Positions 36,196 through 48,432 are shown, counted from the stretch's first letter. The stretch is DNA of 64,000 nucleotides from Monilinia fructicola (GCA_008692225.1 VICG01000012.1:62001-126000); one strand, 5' to 3'. A program made the numbers and translations. The notes: a model not told the origin generated them from the letters alone.

Positions 36196-38281
36196 TCATC
36201 GTCCACCAAACATTCCATCAAGGCCACTGCCATTGGTCTTATTTGCCGAATTGTTTCGACCACCCCCAACAGCGCCTAAGCTTGGGCTCTTGCTACTTCC
36301 ACCGATGTTCCAAGCACCACTACTTTTTTTCTGACTCTTCTCATCATCATCCATACCTTCCATGTTGAAAACGAAATCGCCTTGTTCTTCATCAATTGGT
36401 GTGGTAAACCTGCCACTGCCACCGATACTGTTGGAGCTGGCTTGTCTATCGGCTGAAAAAGCAGATCGGCCTGAGCCAATGGGAGTAGTTGTAGTGCGAG
36501 CTGCGGAGGATGAAAGCAGGCTGGGTTCGCTGCCATTAGATTCTGCTCTGGCGAGACGCGTTTCGCTGGAGCTGTTGTGAAATGATGGACATGGAAGTTT
36601 GACGAGGTGGAGATGCAAGATATGGAGATGCATCGCCAGAGGTGTTAGGACGAGCAATAGATCTTGAGCTAGGACTTGCTCCTTCATGAAGAAGAGAGTT
36701 CCGAAGTGGGGAGCCAACATGTCCGAATGCTGATGCTCGGGAAATCTTCTCATCTTCCTCCTTGTGTTTCTGTTGGAAGTACGGGCCCCATCTCGATGGA
36801 CTCGCGTTCGATGGAGAGCCGAATTTTTTGGGGTATCATTAATTGGGGTGCCTGCTCCACTGTAAGTAGATCTTACTTCGTCATAAAATCCTCGAGTGGG
36901 CTTTGATTCATCGTAAGCTGCCCGAGATCCTCTTCTGGCTTTCTCTGCTGGTGTCATGAGATCATTGAGAGATTCCGGTAGCAAATCCTCTTCAAATGTA
37001 AATGCTTCACTCCAGTCTTGCTCCTGGGGAAGACTTGCTGACATAATCTTCGGTTTGGCCATTCGATGAGAATGCATAGTGCGCTTTCCGTAATACTCTG
37101 ATGGTGGGGATGATGCAGTTCCGTTGAATCGATCCTTGGTATCGTCTCCAAATGCAGAGCTATGCAAGTTTCTCAAGGCATCCGATGGCTTTGCAGCACC
37201 CACAGATGACGGTGGCGAATCAATACCAAACTTCGTAGGAACTGAAGAAGCCACTGGCCCATGTCTTGCGATCCATGAAACACCATTGCTATCGAATGAG
37301 GCCGGTAAAGGCACATCCATAACACTTAGTCCCTTTGCTGCCACGGGTGAAAGTCCGAGGCCGAATCGATCCATCATATCATCTCTAGGCGATCCATAGT
37401 TTGATCCAGCATGTGATGCATAGCTTGTATCGATCGTCGGAATATTGATATCAACACTTTGCTGTCTGCCAATGATGGGAACAAATCCATCCTCTTGTGT
37501 TGTAAAAGGTCCATAGGGTTGGCCATAAGGCGAAGGAGGGATGCCCTGAGCTCGAGCAAAGGAACTGGTTAAAGCGGAACCCTGTCCATGATATGGATCT
37601 GGGTTGATTCGTCCTCCAAGATTTAGATGGCCGGTGCTAGTGGTGGTATATTCTTATTATAATTGATCCGTCTTCCATCGGGGAGAACGTGGACATTTGC
37701 GCATTTTGGTCCAAATTTGCAGTTACCCTTCGCAGATTGTTAGGAGCGTAACTTGATATTGCGAATGAAATGACAAACCTTTGAAAAGTATTTGCAGATA
37801 TTATCAGTTGTGCTGGCTGGGTCATGACTGAAAGGACAAGCTTGACCAGCTATAGATTGTTAGTTCAAAGCTTCCGATTATACCATCCCCAAGAGTATAT
37901 GACGTACCTTGACAAGTACCCTAGATACCTTCTCATCAGCATTTATCTCCCTGGAAAGAACGCATCTTGACTTTACTCACTTGTCTAAAGAATTTGCACG
38001 GAACATGACCGGTATCTAAGGAATTCCGCATCAGTAAGTCGCCTTGCCTCCAATGATTCTCCGGAAGCTTTCAATGCTCACTTTGTCTCGTAGGAGGACT
38101 TCTCGCAACTCCATCTCCTCTAGCAGAAGCACCATTGATAGAACCTGATTGACCGTTTTTGGAATTTATTTAAGCTATTGGTACTCATATGACGAGGAAA
38201 TTGATTATTGGAACTGCTGCCATTTCGTATGTGCGGCGGTTGTTGCGGTTGTGGCGCCCCATTACCCAAGATTGTATCCAT
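36196..38281 (-). CDS. CCCH zinc-finger protein (Scp3-like) with four frameshifts and a 13-bp exon
   Basis: Gene model complement(join(36196..37727, 37779..37849, 37908..37920, 37981..38015, 38082..38281)). The two CCCH fingers are spread over four exons: GHVPCKFFRQ, GTCQ (13-bp exon), AGQACPFSHDPAS and NICKYFSKGNCKFGPKCANVHVL. They are followed by GRRINYNKNIPPLAPAI and a Ser/Pro-rich tail. CCCH fingers of this kind usually bind RNA; the fission yeast relative Scp3 affects spindle-poison sensitivity. The frame breaks at 38161-38175 (+1), 37620-37632 (-1), the T6 run 36824-36829 (-1) and 36561-36563 (+1). Correcting these gives consistent phases and about 616 aa; in the tail the coherent text (KHKEEDEKISRASAFGHVGS) lies in a different frame from the long open frame. 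A 40-bp intron could explain the first break instead. Confidence 0.82.
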
Positions 38282-38317
38282 TCTAGAAATCTTCGATCGA
38301 GAAGCAGTTGAGAAGAA

Positions 38318-38420
38318 TCCAAAATAAAAAAGTGATTGTGAATGTGAACGTGAATGTGAATATGAATGTGATTGTGATTGTGATTGTGGTTGTGATAGTA
38401 CTTGTAGTTGTAGTTGTAGT
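38318..38420. repeat. GTGAAT/GTGATT hexamer-like repeat
   Basis: Imperfect hexamers GTGAAT, GTGATT, GTTGTA just upstream of the zinc-finger start. Read on the minus strand they give a Ser/Gln/His-rich peptide in frame with the start (open to 38467), so a longer N-terminus cannot be excluded. Confidence 0.75.
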
Positions 38421-38565
38421 TTTATGTTGTGTTGGTGGGAAGGTTGATGCGGTCGGCGGGGTACCAAAAGATCGAGTTCGAGGTAATGGTGGGGTGTAGT
38501 TGTTGTATTGCTTGAAGGTTGTTTGTGTTGAGTAGAGAGTAGAGAGTGGTATATGTAGTTTGTAG

Positions 38566-38640
38566 TAGTAATATGTAATATGTAGTATGTAGTATGTAGT
38601 ATGTAGTATGTAGTATGTATATGTGGTATGTGGTATGTGG
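38566..38640. repeat. GTAGTAT heptamer array
   Basis: Tandem GTAGTAT-like heptamers grading into GTGGTAT; low-complexity promoter DNA. Confidence 0.8.
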
Positions 38641-38981
38641 TGGTGTATGTGGTGGATGGATTGTATGTAGTATGAAGATAATGGATTTTGATAGAATATG
38701 TATTTATTGTAATTAGAAAGTTATTTTATTATTTATTCATTTTATTTTATCTTTATTTTTTATTTCTATTGTTTTAACTTGTGGAGAAGAAGAAAAAAAG
38801 AGGCGAAAGGATAAGGAAAATTTGAATAAGTATAATAAGGAGAGAAAGAGATGAATTATAAAAAAGATAGTAGGTAGTAATAATAATAGTAATAGTAGTA
38901 CTCGAGTAATAGTAATAATAGTAATAATAGTAGTAGTAGTAGTAATAGTACCTAGTAATAGTAGTAATAGTAATAATAGTA

Positions 38982-39462
<481 letters not shown>

Positions 39463-39743
39463 TAATAATGAAGAGATACTTAAGTAAGTAAGGTAAGATT
39501 TTAATTATTTAATACTCTTTTAATTTTATTTTTCTTATACTATTCCTTTATGTTCACCTATAGTCTTTATTTAAGATCTTATAAAGTATACTTTATTAGT
39601 TATTTGTAGCTGGTTATAGTTGTAGTTATAATTGTAGTTATAATTGTAGTTATAGTTGTGGTTGTCATTGTGATTGTGATTATGGATTGCGGGTTAATAT
39701 TTTATCTTCAATTTTCAAACTATTATTGGAAGATTCGATTGTA

Positions 39744-39775
39744 AGAGTTGTGGCCACAGCTTATCGCACACCTTA
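39744..39775 (+). repeat. Left terminal inverted repeat
   Basis: Exact inverted copy of 41043-41074; 32 bp without mismatch. Confidence 0.95.
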
Positions 39776-41042
39776 CATTTTTGATTATTTTATTTCAAAA
39801 TTTAATTATAAATCAATATATCAATATTTTTTTTATAAAATTAAAGCTGTATATTAATGGATAGTAGCTAATCTTTTTATTTTAATTACATTCTCCAATT
39901 TGCAAGTTAATCTTTTAATATATGGCCTGAAATTTAAAGGATCTACCCTTTTCTACAATGCTTTTAATTCACATTTTAATTTTTTAATGGAAGTGGGCAT
40001 AAATAGCAGTTTTTTGAGTTCCTCTTTTATCCAGTGTTATACCTTTTTAATAAAATTAAGATCTGAAGAAGAAAAAGGTTAATTAAAGCTTTATACAAAA
40101 TGCTTTAGTTGAGCTGTATGAGTATGCCTTTAAATATACTTTTATTTTATCTTCTATAAAGATATATTTAGGTTTTAATTTATCAAATAGTAGGAATACC
40201 ATTGGAATAAGAATTTAATTATGATATGCTTTTAAAATAATACTTTTATTGTTTTTATCCTTTTCCAAAAATATTAATAAAGATTTATAATTCCAATCGA
40301 TTACCCTTTATATTATAACTGATACCCTTTTTAACTTATACATTGATTTAATATAATTAAGATACTTTTTTTCTTCAACTCGTTTAATAACCCAAATCCT
40401 ACTACTTTTCTTTAATTCAAAAATGCTTTTATTTAACTATATAATCTTCCTTTAATCCCCCCTTCTTTTCCGGGTAAAGGCTATATTGTTAATTCTCCAC
40501 CAACAATAGGAATATACAAAATCCAACCTCTTTTTTTACTTGTATTCTTAAAATAAAGAATCTAAAATATTCTATACATCGTTTAAAGTTATACCAATAT
40601 AATTTTTACCGTTAAATCGTACATAATAAAGCTTCAAATTAAAAAATGTTTTTGATTTGTTTATAAGTTATCTTCCTTCCAATCCAATCCTTTATTATAC
40701 TCTTTATAATTCAACGAATTTTTTTGATTAATATTAAAGAATATTGATAAACCTTTTTCTTACATATTTTTCATTTTGATCCAGATTTAAAAATACTTTT
40801 AGCCGTTAAACGTTTAATACCAATATTTTTTTTAATCCATAACCAGGATTTTTTATATTTATATGCTTGAAACATTTTAAAGCGATAAAGAGTACTCCAA
40901 TTCTGTTTATATTCATATTGATTATTTTGATCCCCAAAAAGGATTACCATTTTGAATTTGAAAAAAAAAATATTAAAGAATAAATTTATAGTGGAATTTC
41001 GAAATATATATATCGAAAAATGGGTGGCTGGCGAATCTCGCT

Positions 41043-41074
41043 TAAGGTGTGCGATAAGCTGTGGCCACAACTCT
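41043..41074 (-). repeat. Right terminal inverted repeat
   Basis: Exact inverted copy of 39744-39775. Confidence 0.95.
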
Positions 41075-41406
41075 TATATTGTGTATATCTGTTTAGATAC
41101 CTAGATAGATCCGATATAAGGAATTAGATACAGTATGATATACATACCTATCCATGGGTAGATGTAGATATGCCCAAGTAGGTAGATACTAAGTAGTCTT
41201 GGTTTTGTTGTATGTGCAACCAAAGAAAGCTTCAAGGTTCCAAGGTTGATTGACTTTGATTGATATCTGGGGAAAAGAAAGAAATAGTCTTGTTCTTGAT
41301 GGTTCTATAAATCACTTGGGCAATCCCTTTGAGTTTGAATGATTAATGATTAATAGTTTATTTTCTTTTCTTCTACTTGTTCTCAATTTGATATAAAACG
41401 ACTTTG

Positions 41407-41426
41407 AAAAAAAAAAAAAAAAAAAA

Positions 41427-41504
<78 letters not shown>
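41407..41504. repeat. A tract of 98 bp with one T
   Basis: All A except one T at 41429. It lies between the two inverted-repeat elements. A retroposon poly-A tail is conceivable, but no element body or target duplication is seen; the length is uncertain in any assembly. Confidence 0.95.
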
Positions 41505-41506
<2 letters not shown>

Positions 41507-41689
41507 ATGTGATGATATGATTGTATATTGTATATTATATGTTTCTAACTTTCTATTGTATAATTGTATTTGAGCCTTTATTATGATTTAAAGATATTAA
41601 ATATTAATTAGTATCTAGGTATATACTCCGTACTACGTGGGCACATCTCATCTCATTCATATCTTATCTACCCAAGTACAATGGACGTA

Positions 41690-42527
41690 AGTCGCCTACC
41701 CTACTTTTCGCCACCCCCCCCATTTGGCCAACATTTCACATCAAAAACGGCCATTTTAACGTACTTATAACTCTACAAAAAATAAATATATATTTTTTAA
41801 ATTTTAATTAGAGCTTCTATATATAATTATTAATAAATTCTGAAAATCTTAAATTTTTGCGATTTTTTTATAAAAAGTTATAAAAGATTATAGAAAATTA
41901 AAATTCTAATTTTCGATTTGTATGTAAATCCCATACAAAATCAAAATCTTCAAAAAAAAATTATATTTATTTAATAAAAATAGCTAAAAATAATCTAAAA
42001 TTTTTTCAAGAATCTTAAAGCTAACTTAAATTGAATATACTATTTTAATAATATACTATTATTTATAATAAATGTTTAATATAGATTCTTAGATTTTAAC
42101 GATAAAATTTTAAGTAAAATTTTTTTAATTTCAATTTACTCAATAATTTCAAATTATTATATATATTTTGAATAGCTTATTTACTATATATTGATTAATA
42201 GATTCTATAAAAATTTATAGATTATTTTTAATCATTTTTGTTTAGAAATTATAAATATTTATTTCAAAGTTTCAATTTTGTATGTGATTTCCATATAAAT
42301 CCAAAACCGAAAATTCTAATTTTCTATAATCTTTTATTACTCTTTATAAAAAAATCGCAAAAATTTAAGATTTTCAGAATCTATTAATAATTATATATCG
42401 AAGCTCTAATTAAAATTTAAAAAATATATATTTATTTTTCGTAAAATTATAAATACGTTAAAATGGCCGTTTTTGGTGTGAAATGCTGGCCAAATGGGGG
42501 GGGTGGCGAGAAGTAGGGTAGGCGACT
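41690..42527. mobile_element. 838-bp fold-back MITE with TA target duplication
   Basis: The ends read AGTCGCCTACCCTACTT inward from both sides and are flanked by TA (41688-41689 and 42528-42529). Pairing continues inward through TGGCCA, GGCCATTTTAACGTA and the AT-rich arms, so nearly the whole element is an imperfect palindrome that could fold into one long hairpin. It has no coding capacity. The structure is that of a miniature inverted-repeat element probably moved by a Tc1/mariner transposase. Its ends differ from those of the element at 39744-41074, so it is another family. Confidence 0.85.
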
Positions 42528-42907
42528 TATTGGATTGAATCGGATTGCCCACCCAAGTAAGTATGATTGATGAAGCTTAAGGCTTTTCAAGGTTCATTAA
42601 TAATATCCATGGATCTATAGATCTCTCGATTGGATTATTATTAGATATCTAGAAAGGGAGCAAAAGAAGAAGCATAAGCATAAGATAAATCAATGACGCG
42701 ATATATTTCAAAAATGACTTTTTAATTCTTAATTCATTACTATAGAAAATTGCGTAATAGTAGATTATACTTAGGAATATTAAACTATCTACCTATCTAG
42801 GTAGGTAGGTACGAGTAATAATTATTAATACGTCTTAATAATTAAAGATTTAAAGATTATCGTTCTTAATTAAAAGTAAAGCTTATTAATATAAAAAATA
42901 AGTTTTA

Positions 42908-42910
<3 letters not shown>

Positions 42911-42939
<29 letters not shown>

Positions 42940-42950
42940 TTAAGTTCTTA
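42911..42950. repeat. AT dinucleotide repeat
   Basis: Uninterrupted TA/AT run within AT-rich DNA. Confidence 0.85.
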
Positions 42951-43320
42951 AATTAATAATAGAAAAGAATATAAAGATAAACTAAAATTCTTTCTTTTAT
43001 AGAATAAATATTATATTATTAAAGAAAGAATAAAAATATATACTTATATATCTTTAATAATAGTAATAGTATCTATATATATCTATCTTCTCGCTACGTA
43101 AATAATACACATCTTATATATACGTCTTATACGTATACCCTTTATATCTATACCTTTTCCATCTATACCTATACCTATCCTTATTGAGTACTACTTTCAT
43201 CTTGGAATAAGAAGATACCAAAAATACCAAAAATGCAAGCTACTAGGAATGCAAGACCACGTGAGCATACATTCATCAGCCTGTGACTCTTTTAAGTTTA
43301 GCTCTTTACGGGAAAGGGGG

Positions 43321-43380
43321 GGCAGATTGGCGGATTGGCGGATTGGCGGATTGGCAACGATAAGGTTTTCTTATCGTTGC
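43321..43380. repeat. GGCGGATT tandem octamers followed by a 10-bp hairpin
   Basis: GATTGGCG repeats (about four units) after a G8 run, followed by GCAACGATAA, loop GGTTTTC, TTATCGTTGC at 43354-43380, a perfect 10-bp stem. Confidence 0.85.
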
Positions 43381-43391
43381 TATCGTGAAAA

Positions 43392-43409
43392 TACCTACCT
43401 AGGTAGGTA
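43392..43409. repeat. 18-bp perfect palindrome TACCTACCTAGGTAGGTA
   Basis: Identical copy at 44907-44924; one-base variant at 5867-5884. Confidence 0.9.
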
Positions 43410-44906
43410 CGTACGCAGTACTCTGTACAGCAGCTGGAGGTACTTGTTACTTGTGTAGCCACAGTAGCTGCGAGCTTGTCTTTGTACTTCCCACGTACTT
43501 GTACCTCCTACTTATGACTCCCGTCTTACTAACACGCCTTGCACGTGGTAAGCAACATCTACAGTACAATCAATAGTAATTAATCGCTCCAACACCCTTC
43601 ACCCTTCCCCCTTCCCCCTTCCTTCACCCTGCAACTCCAACTCATCAATTACATCATAAATCAACATACTCAATCATTTACCACCTGGTATTTACCTACT
43701 CGAGGACCTACTCGAGTACCTACAAGGTATCTACCTACCTATCTAGTTATAGAGAAACATTCTTTCTTCCTCAACCATAAAATCAAAATCAGTTGCCTTG
43801 CTCAAAAGATCCTCCTATCACCTGCCCAGGTGCTCCCATTCAAGTCAGCAAGTACTCTCTCCCCCCCCTAACACCCCTCAAAAGTGCATAACCTTATTCT
43901 ACATAACCAATACATCGCCAGCCCTTTATTTCCTTTCCAAAAACATTCAAATCCAGGGAGCAGTGAAAACCCATATATACCGCATCACTCACCTACCACA
44001 CCTACCACTTCCCACCTCCCACCTCCTAAACACCAAACAATCAATCACCAACCATATACACAATCCCAAAATCCAAGCTGCTGATAGCGACCGTGTAACA
44101 TGATCAGAGAACACACGGATACGAAATGCGCATGCAAATAGCATCCATCTGCAAAACAATTCCCATGATAGGAATTGAGACTTTGTGAGCCAATGAAGCC
44201 TAAGCTGACCAACTGTCTCTCCTTTGAATCTTGGAGCATGGCATAGCATGACATGGCATGGCATAGCATACAGTAGCATAGCCTACCACTGTCAAGGGTG
44301 CATGCAGAGAAGAGGGAAGCTTCGACTACTCCTGTCGTTGACATTTACATATATCCAATGCATACCGCGCATCATCCATTGATTTCTTCATGAGGAATGC
44401 AGAGAATGACGGAAGGTGTCAGATGATGATAGTTGTATCTGTCTTTCGACATTAATTGATTAGTCGAGCCTCCTTTCTTGGAGAAACATATCTACCCAAA
44501 TCGCACATGGATGTCAAAATATCTACCTACTCAAGTAATATTACGTATACACATGGATATGGATATACATACTCGAGCCCTGGAGTACATATACATCAAC
44601 ACACCCAGCCTCAATAAAACCTCACTCCACACGCCCAGACTTGGTGACTCCGCAATCAGGTTCATCGCCAGTACTCTGTACTCCGTACAGTACTGTATAT
44701 ACATACCCAACAATACTCACCTTCCCCTTTCTTTTCGCCCCCATCCCATCATCCCAACTCACAAGTAGATGCCAGAAATACCACATCTAACATCTAGAAC
44801 TAACATCTAAGGTTAACCTCAAACACACCACCGCAACAATTCCAGCCACTCCAACAACTCCATCCTCTCCAAATCTCCAATATATAACCGTATAGATATT
44901 CACGGA

Positions 44907-44924
44907 TACCTACCTAGGTAGGTA
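44907..44924. repeat. 18-bp perfect palindrome, second copy
   Basis: Same 18-mer as 43392-43409, 1.5 kb away. Confidence 0.9.
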
Positions 44925-45065
44925 GATATATATATGTGAATATATATTGATCTCTCTCTCTCTTCAGCCACTCTGTATAGCATAATATAGTAACTTATAT
45001 TACATATTATCATATGATATGATATGACATGATACGATATCTAATCAAGTATATATATGCATATA

Positions 45066-45287
45066 TCTATCCATCTATCCATCTATCCATCATCTATCCA
45101 TCTATCCATCTATCCATCTATCCATCTATCCATCTATCCATCTATCCATCTATCCATCTATCCATCTATCCATCTATCCATCTATCCATCTATCCATCTA
45201 TCCATCTATCCATCTATCCATCTATCCATCTATCCATCTATCCATCTATCCATCTATCCATCTACCTACCTACCTACCTACCTACCC
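45066..45287. repeat. CTATCCAT octamer array followed by CTAC repeats
   Basis: About 24 units of CTATCCAT with one interruption near 45090, then CTAC tetramers from about 45262. Because 24 bp equals three units, all frames stay open and encode an eight-residue repeat; the open frames here are artefacts of the array. Confidence 0.95.
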
Positions 45288-45349
45288 CTCCATCCCATCC
45301 CATCACCATCCCAAACCCCCAGAAACCAGCCACACCAAATCAAAAGTTT

Positions 45350-45440
45350 CAAGTCACAAGTTACAAGTCACAGATCACAGATCACAGGTCACAGATCACA
45401 GGTCACAGATTATAAATCATAGATTATACATTATACATTA
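45350..45440. repeat. TCACAGA/TCACAGG degenerate tandem repeat
   Basis: Repeats of about 8-9 bp (CACAGATCACAGGTCA..), ending in TTATACATTACA; then a CA repeat at 45473-45489. Confidence 0.8.
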
Positions 45441-45856
45441 CACCTCCCCCCTTTTTACCCCTTTCCCCTTCACACACACACACACACACCCCCCTCCCCT
45501 CCCTCCACCCTCAAAGAATAAAATAGATCAGCAGAGATTGTACCTGGTGTTGGTGTTGGTGTGGATAGTATCGTGTGATGGATATGATGATGTATGCTGT
45601 ATATTGAGAGGGGGGGTAGGTAGGTAGAGATGGGTGTGTGTGATGCGATGAAGCGCTTTGGTGTCACTTCAAATAATGGATTGTCTTTCGATGTAATCCT
45701 TGGATGTATTAATTTTGATGATGAGCGATCATGATCTTGTCTATAGCTATATCTTCTTCTGCTTTTGAAAAATTGCACTCGAGATCCCCCGTTTCTTTGA
45801 TATCCTCGTCTTATGACTAACAAGCAATGAATCACTGCAAAGGTTGACCCCTTCGA

Positions 45857-46937
45857 TTATTCTTCATCTCCCTCAATACCTGCTTTCTCCCAGATATCCT
45901 CCCTAGACATCCCCTCTAATAGCATACTTTCAACGGCTAGGAATCCCCTCTTCCTGATCCCCTTCATCTTCAACCAATATGTAAATTCTCTTTCCACCCT
46001 ATCAACCTCTTCCTTCTTCACCACCTTAGCACCTCCACTTTTCAATGCTGCCAACTTTGCCTCCTTCTCCTTCCTCCCTCCCTCCAGTTTCTCAATCCTG
46101 TCTCTCAATTCTTGCACTCCAATCTCGCTCTTTAATCCCGCGAGCTTGATACCTAATTTTTTAACTTCCATCTTCAATTCTGGCATTTTGGCCCTCAACT
46201 CCTCGATTTCAGTATCCATATCCGCAAGCTCTTCAGGCGAGAGTGAAGAATTGGGTTCTTGAAGTGGCCAGTATACCCATTGCGAACCTTTTCCATCACC
46301 GTTCGTACCTTTTCCATTGATGAGACCAGCATTGGCAAGTTCTTTTAGGAGTTTATCGGTTAATGTTTTAGTGACCTAATGTATCATCTGTCAGTATTCA
46401 TTTGATATTCCCTGTTGCTTCGGTATGTAAGAAAGAAGAGGAAGAATGAGGGCGACATCCTGGGTTAGGAGAAGATATGACTCATAGATACATACCTTCC
46501 CATGCAAATTTCCACTAACATCACCCGCACTAAAGGGTCTGTTTTCTCTCGCCAAATACTCCATCAAAATCTCTTGTGCCTCATCACCCGTTACTGCCTT
46601 TACTTTCTCTCTTCCATCTCTGCCTATCACTTTTGTTTCCTTGGATTCTTTGACTTCTTTAGCGACAACTTTTGCCTTTACATCCTTGCTCTCTTTCTTG
46701 TCTTCCTTTTCTTTTGGCGGGGCTTTCTCTTTTGATGGAGCCTTGACTTTGGATGGAGCTTTCACTTTCTCGACTTTATCTGCCTTTTTCAGCTTTTGGT
46801 CGTTTAGCCTTGGGTTTGACAGGTGTAGCTGAAGCGTTAGAAGGCACTGAAGCGACGGATGCGACATCAAAATTATCATCTAGGACAGGTGATTCGGTCG
46901 AGTAATCAACCAGAGACTTCTTGCGCTTGGGTGGCAT
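45857..46937 (-). CDS. HOP2: HOP2/TBPIP-like meiotic recombination protein, with one frameshift
   Basis: Gene model complement(join(45857..46375, 46496..46937)); intron 120 bp (GTATGT..CATTAG). After a basic, Lys-rich N-terminal extension comes the winged-helix DNA-binding domain (AQEILMEYLARENRPFSAGDV..KTLTDKLLKELANAGLINGK..WVYWPLQ), then a coiled coil (about residues 195-260 of the repaired frame) and a C-terminal EREFTYWLKMKGIRKRGF segment typical of the TBPIP family. Hop2 with Mnd1 stimulates Dmc1/Rad51 strand invasion in meiosis. One extra base in the T5 run at 46785-46789 separates MPPKRKKSL..KRPKAEK from ADKVEKVKAPSK. Removing it gives consistent phases and 319 aa, longer than most HOP2 because of the N-terminal extension. 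Confidence 0.87.
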
Positions 46938-48432
46938 GATGATGACTTGTAAGGTGGAGATAGATGACGAAGGGGCAAGCAGAAATAAGAAAAGTGACTG
47001 AAACTTCGGGCCAAGTTTTGGGAGTGATTGGTGACTGATGGGAATAACTGCAGTAATTAATTGAGGTAGTTGAAGTTATTGTGCAGGGTCTTAAGCAGGA
47101 GACGTTAGATCTTACACTAAACCAGACGTTGAAATCTGTGTTTGTAGACGTTTGAATTCTTGTAGATGTCGCACAACTCGAAATGTTGTAAATATGATGA
47201 ATTTCTGGGTTTCAGTAGAGAAGGTAAGGAGGAAATCCATCGGTTGCTGGAGGATTTTTGGAGATTTATTGAATCTTCCTCGATGGAATACCAAACGAAG
47301 ATATTCTGCGAGACCAAAGGGGAAGCCCACTGATCTAAATATGATAGATATTAGCAGTGTTAATGCTGAAATCTTCCCTGAGAGTGAGGGTGGTAGAGAG
47401 TGATATGTTGTAAGTAAAACCCAAGTACTCAGCCTATCGCACTCTGATAATGCACCTCAACTCTGGGGAATTCGCAAGGTCGACAAGGGCCTTTGAAGCA
47501 GTGTATGTATATGATGAACCAAAAGCACATCAATGAGATTGGATTGCCTTGCTAACAAGCATAGACGACTTCTCTGCATGTGTTGCTTTTCTTCTATCGG
47601 CCATGAATTTCACTCCACCTGCATTCCAAAGAACCACAAACAAGTTCCCATTTCTTCCTGTTCATTAACCCTTTCATAACAATCACCAAATTCCAGTAAT
47701 TCCAATACTGCTAACAATTCACCTCATGCCATGAACTTCACAATCTCCACGCAGTCACACCATACCAAAAAAAAAGTGAAAAAAAGTACCAAGTTTGTTA
47801 TTCAACCTGTCTCTACGTAGGAAGGAGTTTGAAATTCAATATTGAAATTCCATGTGAAATATAGAAAATGAATGTTGTGAGACGTGATTGTGATGAGGTA
47901 AATAAGATGAGATGGCATAATGAGGAATTGCGAGTAGGAAAATAAAAAAGCGCGCTAATCCACTCACTTCACACGAGGGCCACTGCTGGGCAATTGCGAG
48001 AAAGGAAGGAATGGTATCTCGCTTTGAATACCCATCAACTGAAATACACTTAACTAATTAATCTGTCTGACGATTGCGTCAAAGATATTTGATAATAGAA
48101 AAATAAAATAGATAAATAAATAAACAAATAAATAAATAAATAAATATCCATGGATAGAGTAATTACAAAAGATTATATAGGGTATCATTTATTTCTACTC
48201 AGAAATGCTTCCACTTCGGATCCTACTTATATGCTCAAAGTTGAACTCCTTTCTTCACGTTTTGTAGAAGTTAAATCTATTACGCACTGCACATTCCAAA
48301 CTATCTCCAATAAAAGATGAATTTATACATATGTGCAAAGTGTTGAAAATGCCAAGCAAAAAATCCATGATGCTCACTCGCCATGCTACATAAACCCCTG
48401 GATGTTAAAATGCTCACGATTTGTGAGCCGAG
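46938..48432. other. Intergenic region
   Basis: HOP2 promoter and 3' side of the SKT5 homologue. An AAAT tetranucleotide repeat lies at about 48109-48147. An 83-codon frame at 47152-47403 has no visible features. Confidence 0.55.

Larger units (their letters stand above)
39744..41074. mobile_element. Degenerate TIR element, Tc1/mariner-like, TA target duplication
   Basis: Two identical 32-bp inverted repeats bound this 1331-bp block: left 39744-39775 and right 41043-41074, both beginning AGAGTTGTGGCCACAGCTTA when read inward. Each end is flanked by TA (39742-39743 and 41075-41076), the target duplication of Tc1/mariner elements. The interior is extremely AT-rich with few long frames; the longest (40771-41070 minus, 99 aa, Lys/Phe/Asn-rich) starts in the right repeat and may be a transposase remnant. 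The size suits Tc1/mariner. C-to-T decay (RIP) of the interior with intact ends is a plausible inference. Confidence 0.8.

Noticed and set aside
38120..38281. First break in the CCCH gene as proof of frameshift
   Set aside because: Not treated as certain: a 40-bp intron (GTACCA..ATCAG) also keeps phase, although it would be shorter than every other intron I place with confidence.
41690..42527. CRISPR-like or telomeric repeat
   Set aside because: No regular spacer-repeat pattern and no TTAGGG; the structure is a single large inverted repeat with TA flanks.
45029..45422. Two overlapping 120-128 aa frames rich in Ser, Ile, His and Pro
   Set aside because: Pure product of the CTATCCAT octamer array, which has no stop in any frame.
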